Part shown: piece after piece, positions 23,739 to 31,898 of the stretch | How positions within the stretch are numbered: position 1 is the stretch's first letter | Layout: every line of letters begins with the position of its first letter | NCBI RefSeq assembly: GCF_004000925.1 | Contig: NZ_BIME01000016.1 | Span: forward strand, 50,874 to 114,873 | Length of the DNA stretch: 64,000 nucleotides | Direction: 5' to 3' | DNA from: Paenibacillus illinoisensis NBRC 15959 | GTDB lineage: Bacteria > Bacillota > Bacilli > Paenibacillales > Paenibacillaceae | The notes under the pieces: model-generated | What the model was told of the DNA's origin: nothing | Databases searched by the model: none | What the model saw: the letters and a program-made list of their open reading frames with translations, nothing else | Translations under genes and position numbers: made by a program

Positions 23739-25574
23739 TTACGATTGCTGCTCCAATGCGAGCAATTGCTCCTTGGTTTGCAGACCGCCTACATAACCTA
23801 CCAGGGTTCCGTCTTTGCCGCTGATGCGGTGACAGGGAATAATGATCGGAATCGGATTTTTGCTAATGGCATCCAGAACTGCGCGAACAGCTTTGGGTCT
23901 TCCGATCGTTTCTGCAACCTGCTGGTGTGTTGAGGCCTCTCCATAAGATATATCGGACAGGACTTGCCATACTTGAAGCTGGAACGGTGTTCCGAGCAGA
24001 TCCATTTCCAACTCGAAGGATTTTCGCTCCCCGGCAAAGTACTGCTGCAGCTGCTTCGCAGCTTCGCTCAGCCTCTCTTCGTTTTTCTCGTATCGGTACT
24101 CGCCAATCCAGGTTCGGGCCCATTGCTGCAGGTGAGCCTCACGTACATGAAATGCTCCAAAATCAATATGACAGAGTCCCTTTTCCGTAGCACACAGCGT
24201 AAGTGTACCAATAGGTGTCAGCACTTCATCATAAAATACCGGCGTACCATGAAGCCCTGTTACGGGCGAAGGTTTCCACGCAGCCGCTTCCTGCTTCACC
24301 GATTGTCCGGATGCATTCGAATCCGTATCGGTTGATTCATTCTTCTGTTCTTCTTGCTGCTTGTCACTCATTAGCCCAACCTGCGGCTTTTCGGGTAAGG
24401 ACCCGGACGAACTGAGTCGTTCCTTGGCCTTCTGCAGCATGCTTAGTACGTTTCCATCTTGTTCGTTAGCGGCAGCTTCCCCAATTGCTCTCATTGCGTC
24501 TTCTCCTCCAATTCTGCTTAACGCCCAGGCTGCGGTTCCCCGCAGCTCGGGACGCGGATCACGCTTCAGTACCTCCGTCAGCTTCGGTACAGCGCTTTTG
24601 TCCTTGAAATTGCCGAGTGCTATCACTGCGTTACGCTGAATCGGCTTTTTACCCCGCCAGGCGGCAGAGCTCTGCCCGAAGCGTTCCTTGAACTCACGGT
24701 TGCCGATGTCCAGCAGCGGTAACAGCAGCGGCTTCACAATCTCCGGATCGGGCTGCAGATCGGGATGGTGGTCCCAGTTTTTGCCCCGATTCTTCGGACA
24801 GACGATTTGACAAGTATCACAACCATACAGGCGGTTGCCTATTTTCAACATGAACTCTTCGTCCACGAACCCTTTGGTCTGGGTTACAAAAGAAATACAC
24901 CGCTGTGCATTCAATTGTCCCGGACCCACCAGTGCTCCTGTCGGACAGGCATCGATACATTTTGTACATTCCCCACAATCTTCCGTTACCGGCGTATCCG
25001 GCTGGAAGGGAATGTTGGTCACCAGTTCACCAAGATAGATCCACGATCCAAACTTGGGTGAAATGATGGAACAGTTTTTGGCGCTGAAACCAATACCCGC
25101 TCGCTGGGATACTGCCCGGTCAACAAGTGCCCCTGTGTCCACCATGCTCTCAATCATGGCCTCCGGCACCCGTTCCCGTATAAACTGAACCAGCTTGTCC
25201 ATGGCTTCGCGCAGCACATGGTGATAATCCCTGCCCCAGGCCGAACGGGCCAAAATGCCGCGATATGCACCAGGTTCCGACTTCGGCGGATTAACCATCT
25301 TTGATGGATATGCCACAGCGATGGCGATAAGCGAAGCAGGCTCGCCCTCCTTCAAGGCAGGACGCACCCTCTTCTCGATGTCCGGTTCTTCAAAACCGGA
25401 TGCATAACCGTTGTCCCGATGCTGCTCCAGCAGTGATTTTAACGAAACAAAGGGCTCTGCCGAAGCAAAACCGACATCATCAATGCCCAGCCCGGGGGCA
25501 GCTGCCTTGATCTCCTGTTTTAACTGTTCCCACACGGAACCAGCCTGAGCTGCCCCGGTCTGTACGCTCGTCAT
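23739..25574 (-). CDS. queG: Epoxyqueuosine reductase QueG fused to Ogt-type DNA alkyltransferase
   Basis: 611 residues from the ATG at 25574. Residues 1-391 are QueG, the cobalamin enzyme for the last step of tRNA queuosine: two 4Fe-4S motifs (CGECTKCIDACPTGAL; CDTCQIVCPKN) and HEAT-like repeats (IQRNAVIALGNFKD, LRGTAAWALSRIGG). After a polar linker (392-440) comes a methylguanine-DNA methyltransferase domain (445-611) with LTPIGTLTLC, GRPKAVRAVLDA and the acceptor Cys581 in PCHR. The frame is continuous, and the internal ATG at 24371 has no ribosome site, so one fused protein is expected. The upstream ATG at 25610 also lacks a ribosome site. Confidence 0.93.
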   Translation of the reverse strand: MTSVQTGAAQAGSVWEQLKQEIKAAAPGLGIDDVGFASAEPFVSLKSLLEQHRDNGYASGFEEPDIEKRVRPALKEGEPASLIAIAVAYPSKMVNPPKSEPGAYRGILARSAWGRDYHHVLREAMDKLVQFIRERVPEAMIESMVDTGALVDRAVSQRAGIGFSAKNCSIISPKFGSWIYLGELVTNIPFQPDTPVTEDCGECTKCIDACPTGALVGPGQLNAQRCISFVTQTKGFVDEEFMLKIGNRLYGCDTCQIVCPKNRGKNWDHHPDLQPDPEIVKPLLLPLLDIGNREFKERFGQSSAAWRGKKPIQRNAVIALGNFKDKSAVPKLTEVLKRDPRPELRGTAAWALSRIGGEDAMRAIGEAAANEQDGNVLSMLQKAKERLSSSGSLPEKPQVGLMSDKQQEEQKNESTDTDSNASGQSVKQEAAAWKPSPVTGLHGTPVFYDEVLTPIGTLTLCATEKGLCHIDFGAFHVREAHLQQWARTWIGEYRYEKNEERLSEAAKQLQQYFAGERKSFELEMDLLGTPFQLQVWQVLSDISYGEASTHQQVAETIGRPKAVRAVLDAISKNPIPIIIPCHRISGKDGTLVGYVGGLQTKEQLLALEQQS

Positions 25575-25745
25575 GTTCTCTTCCCTCTCTTCTTCTCCAC
25601 TCATATTCACTAAACAGTGAACGCCCGCCTCGCTTGAGAGGACAGGCGTCTATAAAGGTACACTTCCGTGTGTACCGCATTTAAATTGTGATAAGGGTCC
25701 ATATATTTGACGCAAAATGAAGTCCAAAGTTTCCAAACCAACATT

Positions 25746-26351
25746 TTACAGTTTCTTAATCTCGGAAAACGGCCAGAAAATAAACTCGGCTTTACCAACA
25801 ATCTCACTGGATGTGATACTGCCAAAGACGCGACTGTCCTTGCTTTTCCCCTCATGGCGGTTATCACCCATCACAAAATAATGATCATCCTCGAGCGTGA
25901 TCGGGCCAAAATCAGGATCCTGCACCTCGGTATCCGTATACGTCTCTGCCTGCTGTTCTCCATTCACAAACAAATGGTGGTCACGTACTTCAACCGTATC
26001 GCCCGGAAGCCCAACAATGCGTTTAACCAGGAATTCCTTTTTCTCCACACCTTCACTCGGGTCCCGCAGAACAATAACGTCAAACCGGGATGGCTTTCCA
26101 ATATCATAGACAATCTTGTTGACGAACAAACGATCCCGCTCGACAAGTGTCGGCTGCATGGACTGACCTTTGACCATCGACAGGTTAAATACAAACAGAT
26201 TCAGCAGCATCATGATCACAAAAGCAACAACGATTGTCTTCACCCAGTCCCATAGTTCTGCAGCCCAGGATTTCCCCGGCTGTCCAGACCCTGTCTGGTT
26301 GCTTCGATCTTCGGAATTCATACGCTCTGTAGAAGGTATATTGGAGTTCAA
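25746..26351 (-). CDS. lepB: Type I signal peptidase
   Basis: Membrane serine protease that cuts signal peptides of exported proteins. 201 residues: cytoplasmic Ser/Gln-rich N-terminus, one membrane helix (TIVVAFVIMMLLNLFVFNL), then box B with the nucleophile Ser (VKGQSMQPTL), box D with the general base Lys (KRIVGLPGDTVEV) and box E (YFVMGDNRHEGKSKDSR). Length and single anchor fit the SipS/SipT class. Start is TTG at 26351 with GAGG 7 bases upstream; an internal ATG at residue 11 is possible. Confidence 0.95.
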   Translation of the reverse strand: MNSNIPSTERMNSEDRSNQTGSGQPGKSWAAELWDWVKTIVVAFVIMMLLNLFVFNLSMVKGQSMQPTLVERDRLFVNKIVYDIGKPSRFDVIVLRDPSEGVEKKEFLVKRIVGLPGDTVEVRDHHLFVNGEQQAETYTDTEVQDPDFGPITLEDDHYFVMGDNRHEGKSKDSRVFGSITSSEIVGKAEFIFWPFSEIKKL

Positions 26352-26489
26352 AGGGACACCTCGTTTATCAATTTTGTTCCAATGAAGGCGTTCATACTCC
26401 CTCTAAGTCTATCTTATTTGCCGGAGTGAAACAATTGGTTATGAACACCAATCACCTCAGGCATAATCCGCAGCTTAGGATCATACAAA

Positions 26490-26533
26490 TAGAAAGGCAT
26501 ATCCCTACGTGGTTACGTTAAAGGGATATGCCT
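26490..26533 (-). terminator. Intrinsic terminator of the GNAT gene
   Basis: AGGCATATCCC/GGGATATGCCT stem; on the minus strand it is followed by TTCTATTTGT and lies 46 bases after the acetyltransferase stop. Confidence 0.75.
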
Positions 26534-26579
26534 AATATAAAATGAGAATCTGTTTTATTTCTTTTTTAATCATTCAAAC

Positions 26580-27005
26580 CTAGGCTTTGGACAAAATACT
26601 AAGTTTCTGAAAGGCACTTAATATTTTATTGGCGCCGTAACCCATAGCTTCATATAGAGGCATGGCTGCTTTGTTGTGCTCATCACCCGCGACCCATATT
26701 TGGCTGACTTTCCGCTGTTGGAAACGTTGTTCCATGGCCTCGACAAGTGTTTTGCCGACTCCACGGCGACGATAGTCTGGATGGACCGCAATACGGTAGA
26801 TGCATCCCTGGTTGTGATCAATCGTACCGATCAAGGCGCCGACGAGGTCTCCCTCTTCTTCCGCAACCATAATCAGGTCAGAATCCCATGACAATTGACG
26901 GGCAAACGGGCCCATCGTGTTCTCATAACACTCTTCCGATAGTGCAACCTGGAGAAGCTCCGTCATCTGGCTTGCATCACTCAACTGAAAGGAACGAACG
27001 TGCAT
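26580..27005 (-). CDS. GNAT family N-acetyltransferase
   Basis: 141 residues of the GNAT fold: MHVRSFQLSDASQMTELL (motif C region), IYRIAVHPDYRRRGVGKTLVEAM (acetyl-CoA pyrophosphate loop, motif A with R/QxxGxG/A) and AAMPLYEAMGYGAN (motif B). Resembles RimI/YlbP-type enzymes; the acceptor is unknown. GGGAG precedes the ATG at 27005. Single gene with a terminator, divergent from the sodA control region. Confidence 0.9.
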   Translation of the reverse strand: MHVRSFQLSDASQMTELLQVALSEECYENTMGPFARQLSWDSDLIMVAEEEGDLVGALIGTIDHNQGCIYRIAVHPDYRRRGVGKTLVEAMEQRFQQRKVSQIWVAGDEHNKAAMPLYEAMGYGANKILSAFQKLSILSKA

Positions 27006-27044
27006 GTCTTAAATCTCCCTTTTCGTTAGCTTGATGAGGTTTTA

Positions 27045-27064
27045 CAAAAAGGGGCTCCCCTTTT
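27045..27064. other. Small hairpin upstream of the GNAT gene
   Basis: AAAAGGG/CCCTTTT pairing with flanking A and T runs; on the minus strand it would look like a weak attenuator just before the acetyltransferase. Role uncertain. Confidence 0.3.
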
Positions 27065-27163
27065 TACCAAAAACCCAATGTTCGAATAATGACAAAAAAC
27101 GAGAAAATACCGCTTCTTCGTCAATTAAACCATACTTTCCGCCATAAAACACGCATTTTCTTT

Positions 27164-27191
27164 TGAAAGCGCTTAATTGTAACCGTTTACA
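27164..27191. promoter_or_regulatory. Two abutting cre-like (CcpA) sites upstream of sodA
   Basis: 27178-27191 reads TGTAACCGTTTACA, a full match to the cre consensus TGWAANCGNTNWCA and a near-perfect palindrome. Directly before it 27164-27177 reads TGAAAGCGCTTAAT, which fits the first 12 positions. They lie 337 bases before the sodA start and 160 bases before the GNAT start. Known role of cre sites is carbon catabolite control; the target here is inferred. Confidence 0.6.
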
Positions 27192-27322
27192 TCTGAATAT
27201 TAATTTTTTCGTCTATTAAATCGGCTAATATCACATAAATATATTCATAATGGGTAAAATATGTTTGTTATCCCGAGTCATGCATTTGATCAACGTTGCG
27301 GGGGACTTAATAAACAAAAATG

Positions 27323-27353
27323 TTGCTTAATTAGCCCGGATGCGGTTTAATAT
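27323..27353 (+). promoter_or_regulatory. Candidate promoter of sodA
   Basis: TTGCTT (27323-27328) with TTTAAT at 27346 (17-base spacer) or TAATAT at 27348 (19-base spacer). The transcript leader would be about 170 bases long. Confidence 0.4.
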
Positions 27354-27527
27354 TAGTGGCAAGGGTATTATTACATATGTACCTGAGCAGTTTGCATCCC
27401 TTCACTGAGTGACTCTCAGCAAGAAATAGATGGTAGTGCTTATCTTCGTCTGAATCTTGCCCGGGAGCGTTCAATTGATTGTGCAAAATGCTTAAAAAAA
27501 ATTAAAATCTCAGGAGGTATTTTCACT

Positions 27528-28139
27528 ATGGCTTTTCAATTACCGGCACTTCCTTACGCTAACGACGCTCTGGAACCACATATCGATGCACAAACGATGG
27601 AAATTCACCACGATCGCCATCACAATACTTATGTAACTAACCTTAACGCAGCTCTGGAAAGCGCTCCTGAACTGCAAGAAAAAAGCTTGGAAGATCTGAT
27701 CGCTAACCTTGACAGCGTACCAGAAAGCATCCGTACAGCGGTTCGCAACAATGGTGGTGGACATGCTAACCACAGCTTGTTCTGGGAAATCATCGGACCT
27801 AACGGCGGCGGCGCTCCTACAGGTGACATCTCAGCTGCAATCGACAGCGAACTGGGCGGCTTTGACAAGTTCAAAGAAGACTTTGCAAAAGCAGCTACAA
27901 CTCGTTTCGGTTCCGGTTGGGCTTGGCTCGTTGTAGGCAAAGATGGCAAATTGTCCATCACTAGCACGCCTAACCAAGACAGCCCACTCTTCGAAGGCCT
28001 GACTCCGGTTCTGGGTCTGGACGTATGGGAGCACGCTTACTACCTGAAATATCAAAACAAACGCCCTGACTACATCTCCGCTTTCTGGAATGTAATCAAC
28101 TGGGATGAAGTGAACAAACGTTACGCAGCAGCGAAATAA
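27528..28139 (+). CDS. sodA: Manganese superoxide dismutase
   Basis: 203 residues, standard length. Converts superoxide to hydrogen peroxide and oxygen in the cytoplasm. Metal ligands: His in MEIHHDRHH, His in GGHANHSLFW, Asp and His in LGLDVWEHAYYL. The GGHANHSLFW and GSGWAWLV segments are those of the Mn type. AGGAGG precedes the ATG. The codon use looks strongly biased, as for highly expressed genes. Its long upstream region carries a promoter and two abutting cre-like sites. Shares a terminator with mutY. Confidence 0.97.
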   Translation: MAFQLPALPYANDALEPHIDAQTMEIHHDRHHNTYVTNLNAALESAPELQEKSLEDLIANLDSVPESIRTAVRNNGGGHANHSLFWEIIGPNGGGAPTGDISAAIDSELGGFDKFKEDFAKAATTRFGSGWAWLVVGKDGKLSITSTPNQDSPLFEGLTPVLGLDVWEHAYYLKYQNKRPDYISAFWNVINWDEVNKRYAAAK

Positions 28140-28156
28140 GACTGCCTGACAATAAG

Positions 28157-28198
28157 AAGAGCCTGATTCGGTCTTGATGACTGAATCAGGCTCTTTTG
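28157..28198. terminator. Shared terminator between sodA and mutY
   Basis: AGAGCCTGATTC/GAATCAGGCTCT stem with TTTT on the plus strand and a T-rich tail on the minus strand; serves both convergent genes. Confidence 0.9.
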
Positions 28199-28207
28199 TT
28201 TATGGGA

Positions 28208-29524
28208 TTATTCCTTTACTTCATCATAAGCCCCAGCAAAGTAACTGCTGAGCAGCTTCAAAAAGACATTAGGGAAGGCCAGCTTATCCATATCCTTGGG
28301 TCCAATCCAGCGATAGATGAGCCCGTCCCCCTTGCCTGTCTGGGTCAGAGCTGAGTCAGGGGAGATATCCGCTGCTTCCGCAAGGATCTCTCCGTCCAGA
28401 TAGGATGCTGAGGGGGAAGTCTCCAGCACGGAAGCCTCCAGCTCCTTGGCAGCCGCCTGGGCATCTGCATCATAGGCGGCTCTTGCTTCCGCAGCAAGTA
28501 GCGGAAGCTCTTCACTGCCCTGGTCCTGCTCGGTGCACTTGTACACCTGCAGGTTCCAAACGATGTGGCTGAACACATGCTCCGCATGGGTAGCCAGCCC
28601 CTCCGGGCGGGCAGCGAAGCCCTCCGCCCACAGACTGCCGGCCAGCAATGCCATGGCCGGCTCATCCGCCAGCGGTCCCGCCGCCTTGCCGGCTGCGGCG
28701 GGCGCCGCCAGTACATGCGGCAGCTCCCACATGCGGGCCAGCAGGCCCGTCGCTGGGCGCTGGCGCACAAGCACTTGGCCGCGATGCTCGCCGCGGCCCT
28801 CGACCAGGGCGACCAGCCGCTGCTCAGGGCGCGGCGGCTTCGCCTTGGTCTTGACCGGCAGCGTGAGCTCCCGTCCGGCGATGCGGCCGGAACATTGCTC
28901 CATGACCGGGCAAGTCAGGCAGTGCGGCGCTTTTGGCGTACATACCAGCGCGCCAAGTTCCATCAGCGCCTGGTTGAAATCACGCGCCCGCCCTTCCGGA
29001 ATGAGCTCTCCGGCAAGCTCTTCCATAAGCACCCGGGTGCTGCCCTTCATAATGTCCTCATCAATGAGGAAGTATCTGGACAGAACCCGCATGACATTGC
29101 CATCTACCGCAGGCTGCGGCTGGTTGAAGGCAATACTGAGAATGGCCCCGGCTGTATATGGGCCAACCCCTTTTAATGCAAATACGGCCTGTTTATCCTG
29201 CGGCATCTCTCCTCCGTGCAGCTCCATCACCTGCTGGGCAGCTGCCTGAAGGTTGCGGGCACGGGAATAGTAGCCAAGTCCCTCCCAGTTCTTCAGCACA
29301 TCCTCTTCCGCCGCTTCGGCCAGAGCCTGAACGGTCGGAAAATTGGCAATAAACCGGTTGAAATACGGGATAACCGTATCCACACGCGTCTGTTGAAGCA
29401 TGATTTCCGATACCCACGTAAAATAGGGATTATTGTGACGACGCCACGGCAAGTCACGTCTGTTAATCATGTACCAATCCAGCAAATTCACACTAAAGTG
29501 TTGCTTTTGTTCCATTAAACCCAT
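28208..29524 (-). CDS. mutY: Adenine DNA glycosylase MutY
   Basis: Removes adenine mispaired with 8-oxoguanine. 438 residues. HhH-GPD core: RDLPWRRHNNPYFTWVSEIMLQQTRVDTVIPYF, hairpin LKGVGPYTAGAIL, catalytic Asp in PQPAVDGNVMRVLSR; 4Fe-4S ligands in C-x6-C-x2-C-x5-C (CTPKAPHCLTCPVMEQC). The C-terminal NUDIX-like domain, which reads 8-oxoG, contains an unusually Ala/Gly-rich, very GC-rich stretch (about residues 225-300, DNA 28620-28850), unlike the flanking base composition. It is longer than typical MutY (350-370). AGAGGA precedes the ATG at 29524. Confidence 0.95.
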   Translation of the reverse strand: MGLMEQKQHFSVNLLDWYMINRRDLPWRRHNNPYFTWVSEIMLQQTRVDTVIPYFNRFIANFPTVQALAEAAEEDVLKNWEGLGYYSRARNLQAAAQQVMELHGGEMPQDKQAVFALKGVGPYTAGAILSIAFNQPQPAVDGNVMRVLSRYFLIDEDIMKGSTRVLMEELAGELIPEGRARDFNQALMELGALVCTPKAPHCLTCPVMEQCSGRIAGRELTLPVKTKAKPPRPEQRLVALVEGRGEHRGQVLVRQRPATGLLARMWELPHVLAAPAAAGKAAGPLADEPAMALLAGSLWAEGFAARPEGLATHAEHVFSHIVWNLQVYKCTEQDQGSEELPLLAAEARAAYDADAQAAAKELEASVLETSPSASYLDGEILAEAADISPDSALTQTGKGDGLIYRWIGPKDMDKLAFPNVFLKLLSSYFAGAYDEVKE

Positions 29525-29576
29525 ATTTCCGTCCTCTCCTGTTACCTTGCTATTCCTATTGCTCTATTCTTACCGA

Positions 29577-29975
29577 CTATTTGTCCGTCTTCTCCACGAT
29601 GGCAAAAGCTGCTGCAAGCTCTGTCTGATGCGTAATGCTGAGATGAATATCATACTGCTGGTCATATGGCAATTGAAGCCGTTCCCATGCCTGACTCGAC
29701 AACGTTGCGACCGGGCGTCCCTTTTCGTCAGGAAGCACCTCGATATCTGTAAAACTCATCACACGGCCGATGCCGCAGCCAAACGCCTTGGACACCGCTT
29801 CCTTGGCTGCAAACCGGCCAGACACAAATTCAGTCATCCTTTTCCCTCGTTCAGCTGCCAATTTCCGCTCAGCCGGAGTCAAAATTCGATTCATAAATGC
29901 TTCGGCATGACGACCAGACAGCAGCTTCTGCATACGTCCGATCTCCAGTACATCGTTTCCAACTCCATATATCAT
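29577..29975 (-). CDS. acpS: Holo-[acyl-carrier-protein] synthase
   Basis: Transfers 4'-phosphopantetheine from CoA to acyl carrier protein. 132 residues, normal length. Mg-binding Asp in GVGNDVLEIGRM, Glu in SGRFAAKEAVSKAFGCGIG, and the C-terminal IHLSITHQTELAAAFAIVE. AGGTGA precedes the ATG at 29975. It ends about 50 bases before mutY on the same strand, so the two may be co-transcribed. Confidence 0.96.
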   Translation of the reverse strand: MIYGVGNDVLEIGRMQKLLSGRHAEAFMNRILTPAERKLAAERGKRMTEFVSGRFAAKEAVSKAFGCGIGRVMSFTDIEVLPDEKGRPVATLSSQAWERLQLPYDQQYDIHLSITHQTELAAAFAIVEKTDK

Positions 29976-30213
29976 TAACGATTCACCTGCTTAATCTTTT
30001 ATGCTGTGTAGAATCTTGAATGGTTTCTATTCATCACTGCTCCGAACACGTATTCTATTGTAGCAGGAGGTAGAGCGAGAAGCGAGTACCTCACCGACAT
30101 TCCCATTTATGTGAAAATAAGAATCAGGGAAGATATAGCTGGGCATGCAGCTTCGTCAGATGGAAACCTGGAATGGATCATAATGGATATCATCCAACCG
30201 ATACTACAGCAAA
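29976..30213. other. Gene-free stretch upstream of acpS
   Basis: 238 bases, no open frame with a ribosome site; presumably carries the acpS promoter. Nothing distinctive seen. Confidence 0.5.
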
Positions 30214-30248
30214 AAGAGTCACTGCCTGATGCAGTGACTCTTTTTTTT
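30214..30248. terminator. Intrinsic terminator after nadE
   Basis: AGAGTCACTGC/GCAGTGACTCT stem with T-runs on both strands; the minus-strand side follows nadE. Confidence 0.9.
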
Positions 30249-30294
30249 CATTAACAAGCTAAATCATTCACCCTGTAAACTTTACACCAAGATG

Positions 30295-31104
30295 TTAGAT
30301 GCCTGGGATGGCATTACGTTTATGGTGAGTGCGTGTATAGAATGACTCCAGACGCTCCTGCGCAGCAGGATCAATCTGTTTGCCTTCCAGGTAGTCGCTG
30401 TTATCCTCATAGGAAATGCCCAGTTCCTGTTCATCTGTCTGGCCTTCCCAAAGCCCTGCTGAGGGAGCCTTGTCCAGAATTTCGCGCGGAACACCAAGAT
30501 ATGCAGCGAGCTGACGAACCTGACGTTTGTTCAGGCTGCTCAGCGGTGTAATGTCAACCGCCCCATCGCCCCACTTCGTATAGAAGCCGGTGATGGCTTC
30601 GGAAGCATGATCCGTACCTACCACCAGCAGGTTTTCTTCAAAAGAAAGTGCGTATTGCATGACCATGCGGGTTCTTGCCTTTACATTCCCTTTGCCTTGT
30701 GGAGTCATATGACGTGGGCTGCCCATGGATTTGAAGCCTTGCTCCACTTCAAGCGCGATCTCATTGACCGCATCTTCAATATTGGTTTCCACCACATGCT
30801 TCAGGTCAAATGCCTTTGCAACCGCGTAGCTGTGATCGATATCGGATTGCTCACCGTATGGCTGGAACACTCCCAGTGTTTTGTATTCCTGGTTGTTCTC
30901 GGCTGTGAGTTCGTCTGTAGCCTTTTTGCACAACGCTGCAGCGACCGCACTGTCAATTCCGCCACTGATGGCAATAAGCAATCCTTTGGTACCGGAATTT
31001 TTCACATAGGATTTCAGAAAGTCAACGCGTTTGCGGACTTCCTCTTCTTCATTAATGCTTGGCTTAACCTTCAACTCAGCGATGATCTGTTGTTGCAAAC
31101 TCAT
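30295..31104 (-). CDS. nadE: NH3-dependent NAD+ synthetase
   Basis: Makes NAD+ from deamido-NAD, ATP and ammonia. 269 residues, the short ammonia-dependent form without a glutaminase domain. PP-loop SGGIDSAVAAAL, then ARTRMVMQYALSFEENLLVVGTDHASEAITGFYTKWGDGAVDI and LNKRQVRQLAAYLGVP, PSAGLWEGQTDEQELG. GGGGTG lies about 11 bases before the ATG at 31104. Single gene with a terminator. Confidence 0.97.
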   Translation of the reverse strand: MSLQQQIIAELKVKPSINEEEEVRKRVDFLKSYVKNSGTKGLLIAISGGIDSAVAAALCKKATDELTAENNQEYKTLGVFQPYGEQSDIDHSYAVAKAFDLKHVVETNIEDAVNEIALEVEQGFKSMGSPRHMTPQGKGNVKARTRMVMQYALSFEENLLVVGTDHASEAITGFYTKWGDGAVDITPLSSLNKRQVRQLAAYLGVPREILDKAPSAGLWEGQTDEQELGISYEDNSDYLEGKQIDPAAQERLESFYTRTHHKRNAIPGI

Positions 31105-31195
31105 CGTTCAACACACCCCGTTTCTACATAAATGAAATTTGATGTCCAGCTTGAAAGGTCCGAATGGTTCAATAACCTTATTTGCTCAAAATGAA

Positions 31196-31230
31196 ACGCC
31201 CCGGCATCGGTCATCCGAAGGGCGGGGCGC
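31196..31230 (-). terminator. Intrinsic terminator of the bacilliredoxin gene
   Basis: CGCCCCG/CGGGGCG stem; the minus strand continues with TTTCATTTTG, 12 bases after the stop. Confidence 0.7.
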
Positions 31231-31242
31231 TCCTAGAGCTAA

Positions 31243-31677
31243 TTAACGGCAGTAACGGTCAAATGCATTCGTGAGATCAGCCGCAATTTCCTCCGCAGAA
31301 CGGTCTTCCACTTGGTGACGCTCGATAAAGTGAACGAGTTCACCGTCTTTCATCAGAGCAATGGAAGGTGAAGATGGAGGATACGGTGCAAAGTACTCAC
31401 GTGCTTTTGCTGTAGCTTCTTTGTCCTGTCCGGCAAATACCGTATACAGGTGATCCGGTGTAATATCGTGCTGAAGCGCTTGAGATACACCTGGACGACA
31501 CTGGCCTGCGGCACATCCGCACACCGAGTTAATCACGACAAGTGCTGTTCCTTTAGCATCTGGCAGACTAGCTTCTACTTCCTCAGGGGTACGCAATTCC
31601 TGAATACCCAGGCGAGTCAGCTCATCCCGCATCGGTTGAACCATATCTTTCATGTATTGATCAAATGACATCGACAT
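31243..31677 (-). CDS. Bacilliredoxin, BrxA/BrxB (YphP/YqiW) family
   Basis: Thioredoxin-like protein that removes bacillithiol from mixed disulfides on proteins after oxidative stress. About 144 residues from the ATG at 31677 (MSMSFDQYMKDMVQ), with AAGGAG 8 bases upstream; a GTG three codons earlier is less likely. The active site is NSVCGCAAGQCRPG, with the characteristic CGC motif, and the family segment YPPSSPSIALMKDGELVHFIERHQVE follows. A bacillithiol-using host is implied, which fits Bacillales. Confidence 0.93.
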   Translation of the reverse strand: MSMSFDQYMKDMVQPMRDELTRLGIQELRTPEEVEASLPDAKGTALVVINSVCGCAAGQCRPGVSQALQHDITPDHLYTVFAGQDKEATAKAREYFAPYPPSSPSIALMKDGELVHFIERHQVEDRSAEEIAADLTNAFDRYCR

Positions 31678-31898
31678 TCGTTTCACTCCTTATTAATGGT
31701 TGTTCTATTATTTCGGGGAACATGTAATTGCCTCGGAATCCACAATCATCAATGCTCCGCCATACAAAACATGGATTTTAATGATGTGCTATCCCTATTA
31801 TACATCGCCAAGCAATGAAAGCAAGGTTCAGACTCCGCCTGCGGTAAGGCTTCTTTCATATTATTATGTCTTGATCTCTGGCAAAATATGCTGCGCTT

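Noticed and set aside
24371..24401. Separate start for the Ogt domain within queG
   Set aside because: The internal ATG at 24371 has no ribosome site; one fused protein is the simpler reading.
28533..29249. Plus-strand frame of 238 codons over mutY
   Set aside because: It is the GC-rich complement of mutY with Arg/Ala/Ser-rich translation and no domain.
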